From a virus, in IMG/VR virus record IMGVR_UViG_3300008117_000011, positions 1 to 64,000 of that record: 64,000 nt of DNA; one strand, written 5' to 3'. Position numbers and translations under genes: made by a program. Positions 62,377 through 64,000 of the stretch are shown in pieces (position 1 is the first letter of the stretch; each line of letters begins with the position of its first letter). The notes below the pieces were generated by a model that did not search any database, had not been told where the DNA came from, and was given only the letters and a program-made list of their open reading frames with translations.

Positions 62377-64000
62377 TTTTTTAATTTTATTTTCATTTTG
62401 GTCCCAATGTCATTCTTTTCACAAGAAACACTAAAACCGTGTTCATTTAATATCGCCAGACATATGTTTAAACCAAGTCCGGTTCCCGATTCCTTTTGTC
62501 CTTCTTTTCTAACATATGGTTTTGATAACAAGTTAAATTCTTCTTGTGTTAATCCTCTACCGTTATCCTGAACTACAAGGTCATTATTTTCTAAATAAAT
62601 ATGTACATATTTTGTATCGTTATCATTATATTTTAATCCGTTTCTAATAAGGTTGTCAACCGCAGTACAAAATAGTGGTTCGTTAACATCAATATTTAAT
62701 AATTCATCAATTTTAACTTGTGATTTATATGATGTTGTTGCAAGGTAATTTTCAAGTATTACTTTTAAATCACATTCTGTTTTATTTAAAACAACATCTT
62801 TTTTAACTAGATTTGTAAACTCAAACACACCTTTATACACTTTTTGTGTGTGTAACAATCCTTCTTTTAACATTTTTAATGGTGCTTCAAGTTTCAAATT
62901 AGAAATCACATCATCTGTTAATCTTCTTTCAAGGGATGAGATACCTCTTGGTATATATGTGTTAATTCCAGAATGCATATCGTGTCTTAATATTTTTGCG
63001 GCATGTTCTAGATATGTATTTTGTTTTTGTATTTGATTTGAGTTTTCAACTATTTCAGTAATATCCCTAGCAATTTTTAAAACTCTATATGGTTTGCCTT
63101 CATCATTTATAATTGGGTTATAAGTTGCACTTAAATGAATTGGTGACCCATCTTTTTTCTTTCTAATTATTTCCCCACTATAATACTTCCCTTCTTTTAA
63201 TTTTTTCCAAAAGTTTTTATATTCTTTTGAATTTATATCTTCATCATATAAGAATATACTGTGGTGTTTACCTTTTATTTCCTCATTTGTATATCCCATT
63301 GCGTCTAAAAAAGAATTATTTGCATAGCAAATTTCACCATCAATAGTGAATTCAATAACAGGACTTGATCTATTGATAGCATCCATTCTATTTGTTAATT
63401 CTGCTTCTTTTTGAATAACTTTTTTTGTTAAGGTGTCTCCTTCTTTTACCGAAAAAGCAAATGAATAAAGTGATGCTAGCATTTGAGCAAAATTTACTTC
63501 ATATTCTTTCCATTCCCTACTGGTCAAACTTTCAATACATATAACACCAAGAACATCTCCTTTATGAATGATTGGGACATCAAGCATTGATTTGATTCCA
63601 AGCGGTTTCAAATAACTTTCTGTAAAACAAGATGTCGCATGGTGCGTTTCGGCATTATTTGCAACTATTATTGGATTAATTAATAGTGCCAAAAAATACT
63701 CCTGGAAATCTTTTTTAAATAGTTCAATATCTTGATACCACTTATGCTCCGCTTTTATATATAACTGATGACAAATAATTGAAGTTCTATCGTTATTATA
63801 TAACCAAATAGAACACCTATCAGTATTAATTGTTTGTGTAACATCTTGAGTTAATGCCTTTGCTCCTTCATTTACATTTCCTTCATAAAATAAAGAATTG
63901 TGAGATTGTGAGATAATAACATCATTTAGTTCTTTTTGGTACAAACTAATAAATTTTGTTTTTTTACTTTTTTTGATGTACTCAAAAATGTTTACAATAA
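62373..64000 (-). CDS. Sensor histidine kinase (GAF-PAS-HisKA-like-HATPase), 5-prime partial
   Basis: The frame stays open to the right edge, where upstream codons read IVNIFEYIKKSKKTKFIS, so the true start is probably just outside; a TTG at 63944 is the only in-window alternative. Counted from that TTG: a GAF domain at about 20-165; a PAS at 183-298 (AMGYTNEEIKGKHHSIF, KDGSPIHLSATYNPI); H321 in ILRHDMHSG; N-box DNLIRNGLKYN; G1 DNGRGL; G2 GTGLGL. No TM segment, so a cytoplasmic sensor. Confidence 0.9.
   Translation of the reverse strand, partial: IVNIFEYIKKSKKTKFISLYQKELNDVIISQSHNSLFYEGNVNEGAKALTQDVTQTINTDRCSIWLYNNDRTSIICHQLYIKAEHKWYQDIELFKKDFQEYFLALLINPIIVANNAETHHATSCFTESYLKPLGIKSMLDVPIIHKGDVLGVICIESLTSREWKEYEVNFAQMLASLYSFAFSVKEGDTLTKKVIQKEAELTNRMDAINRSSPVIEFTIDGEICYANNSFLDAMGYTNEEIKGKHHSIFLYDEDINSKEYKNFWKKLKEGKYYSGEIIRKKKDGSPIHLSATYNPIINDEGKPYRVLKIARDITEIVENSNQIQKQNTYLEHAAKILRHDMHSGINTYIPRGISSLERRLTDDVISNLKLEAPLKMLKEGLLHTQKVYKGVFEFTNLVKKDVVLNKTECDLKVILENYLATTSYKSQVKIDELLNIDVNEPLFCTAVDNLIRNGLKYNDNDTKYVHIYLENNDLVVQDNGRGLTQEEFNLLSKPYVRKEGQKESGTGLGLNICLAILNEHGFSVSCEKNDIGTKMKIKLKK

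Noticed and set aside
1-64000. Host chromosome or plasmid origin of the window
   Set aside because: No housekeeping genes; gene density, endolysin, leader families and tiny overlapping genes fit a large phage. The kinase-receiver pair at the edge is the only host-like part.

Overview
The window looks like part of a large tailed-phage (Caudoviricetes, probably jumbo-class) genome infecting a Bacteroidota host. It is very AT-rich and densely packed, with many 1-4 bp stop/start overlaps. Non-virion genes are preceded by the Bacteroidota -7 promoter element TAnnTTTG. There are Bacteroidota-style lipoproteins, an endolysin, holin and transglycosylase candidates, and no ribosomal, tRNA or central-metabolism genes. 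Both edges cut a gene: an unknown large protein on the left and a histidine kinase on the right.

The main signal runs from about 1.7 to 53.8 kb. Dozens of otherwise unrelated proteins begin with a short, interchangeable N-terminal leader. The classes are A (RLTESDLxRIVKRVI-type), B (MKIIITESQ-type), C (MNLQESIRRILREE-type) and D (RILISEEEKRRIL-type). Most contain a core of hydrophobic-x-E followed by S, E, N or Q. This resembles the T4 capsid-targeting sequences that the gp21 prohead protease cleaves after (I/L)xE. I infer that these are capsid-targeting leaders and that the region encodes the phage's packaged protein cargo. The bodies behind them include an ECF-type sigma factor, a DHH-like phosphoesterase joined to an ADP-ribosyltransferase-like domain, a second ART-like protein, an HD hydrolase, a PD-(D/E)XK-like nuclease, a zincin-like peptidase, an L,D-transpeptidase-like protein and a LysM protein, plus paralogous families of unknown function. 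Several genes carry internal leaders (polyprotein-like), and one leader has become detached from its gene by a stop codon.

Two promoter-like motifs divide the genes. RTATTTAT (ATATTTAT or GTATTTAT) lies about 4-23 bp before most leader-bearing genes. TAnnTTTG lies before accessory and host-interaction genes. Both often sit so close to the ATG that leaderless mRNAs are expected. A near-identical terminator hairpin is reused several times.

Other regions: 24.9-28.6 kb holds accessory genes (DoxX-like protein, HNH endonuclease) and a G-rich noncoding tract; 28.57-29.18 kb is noncoding with a G-free strand segment; 37.1-39.1 kb has small membrane, lipoprotein and conserved phage genes; 40.7-41.6 kb pairs a membrane protein with a lytic transglycosylase; 45.9-50.0 kb is a six-copy tandem paralog array. 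At 54.6-56.2 kb there is a tyrosine-recombinase tail next to four attC-like palindromes and small ORFs, resembling an integron cassette cluster. From 56.3 kb there is a secreted nuclease, a P-loop kinase, a run of tiny genes with repeated ends, an acyl-CoA thioesterase, and finally an operon reading kinase, receiver, membrane coiled-coil protein, GH19 endolysin. All function calls come from reading motifs by eye; no database search was run.
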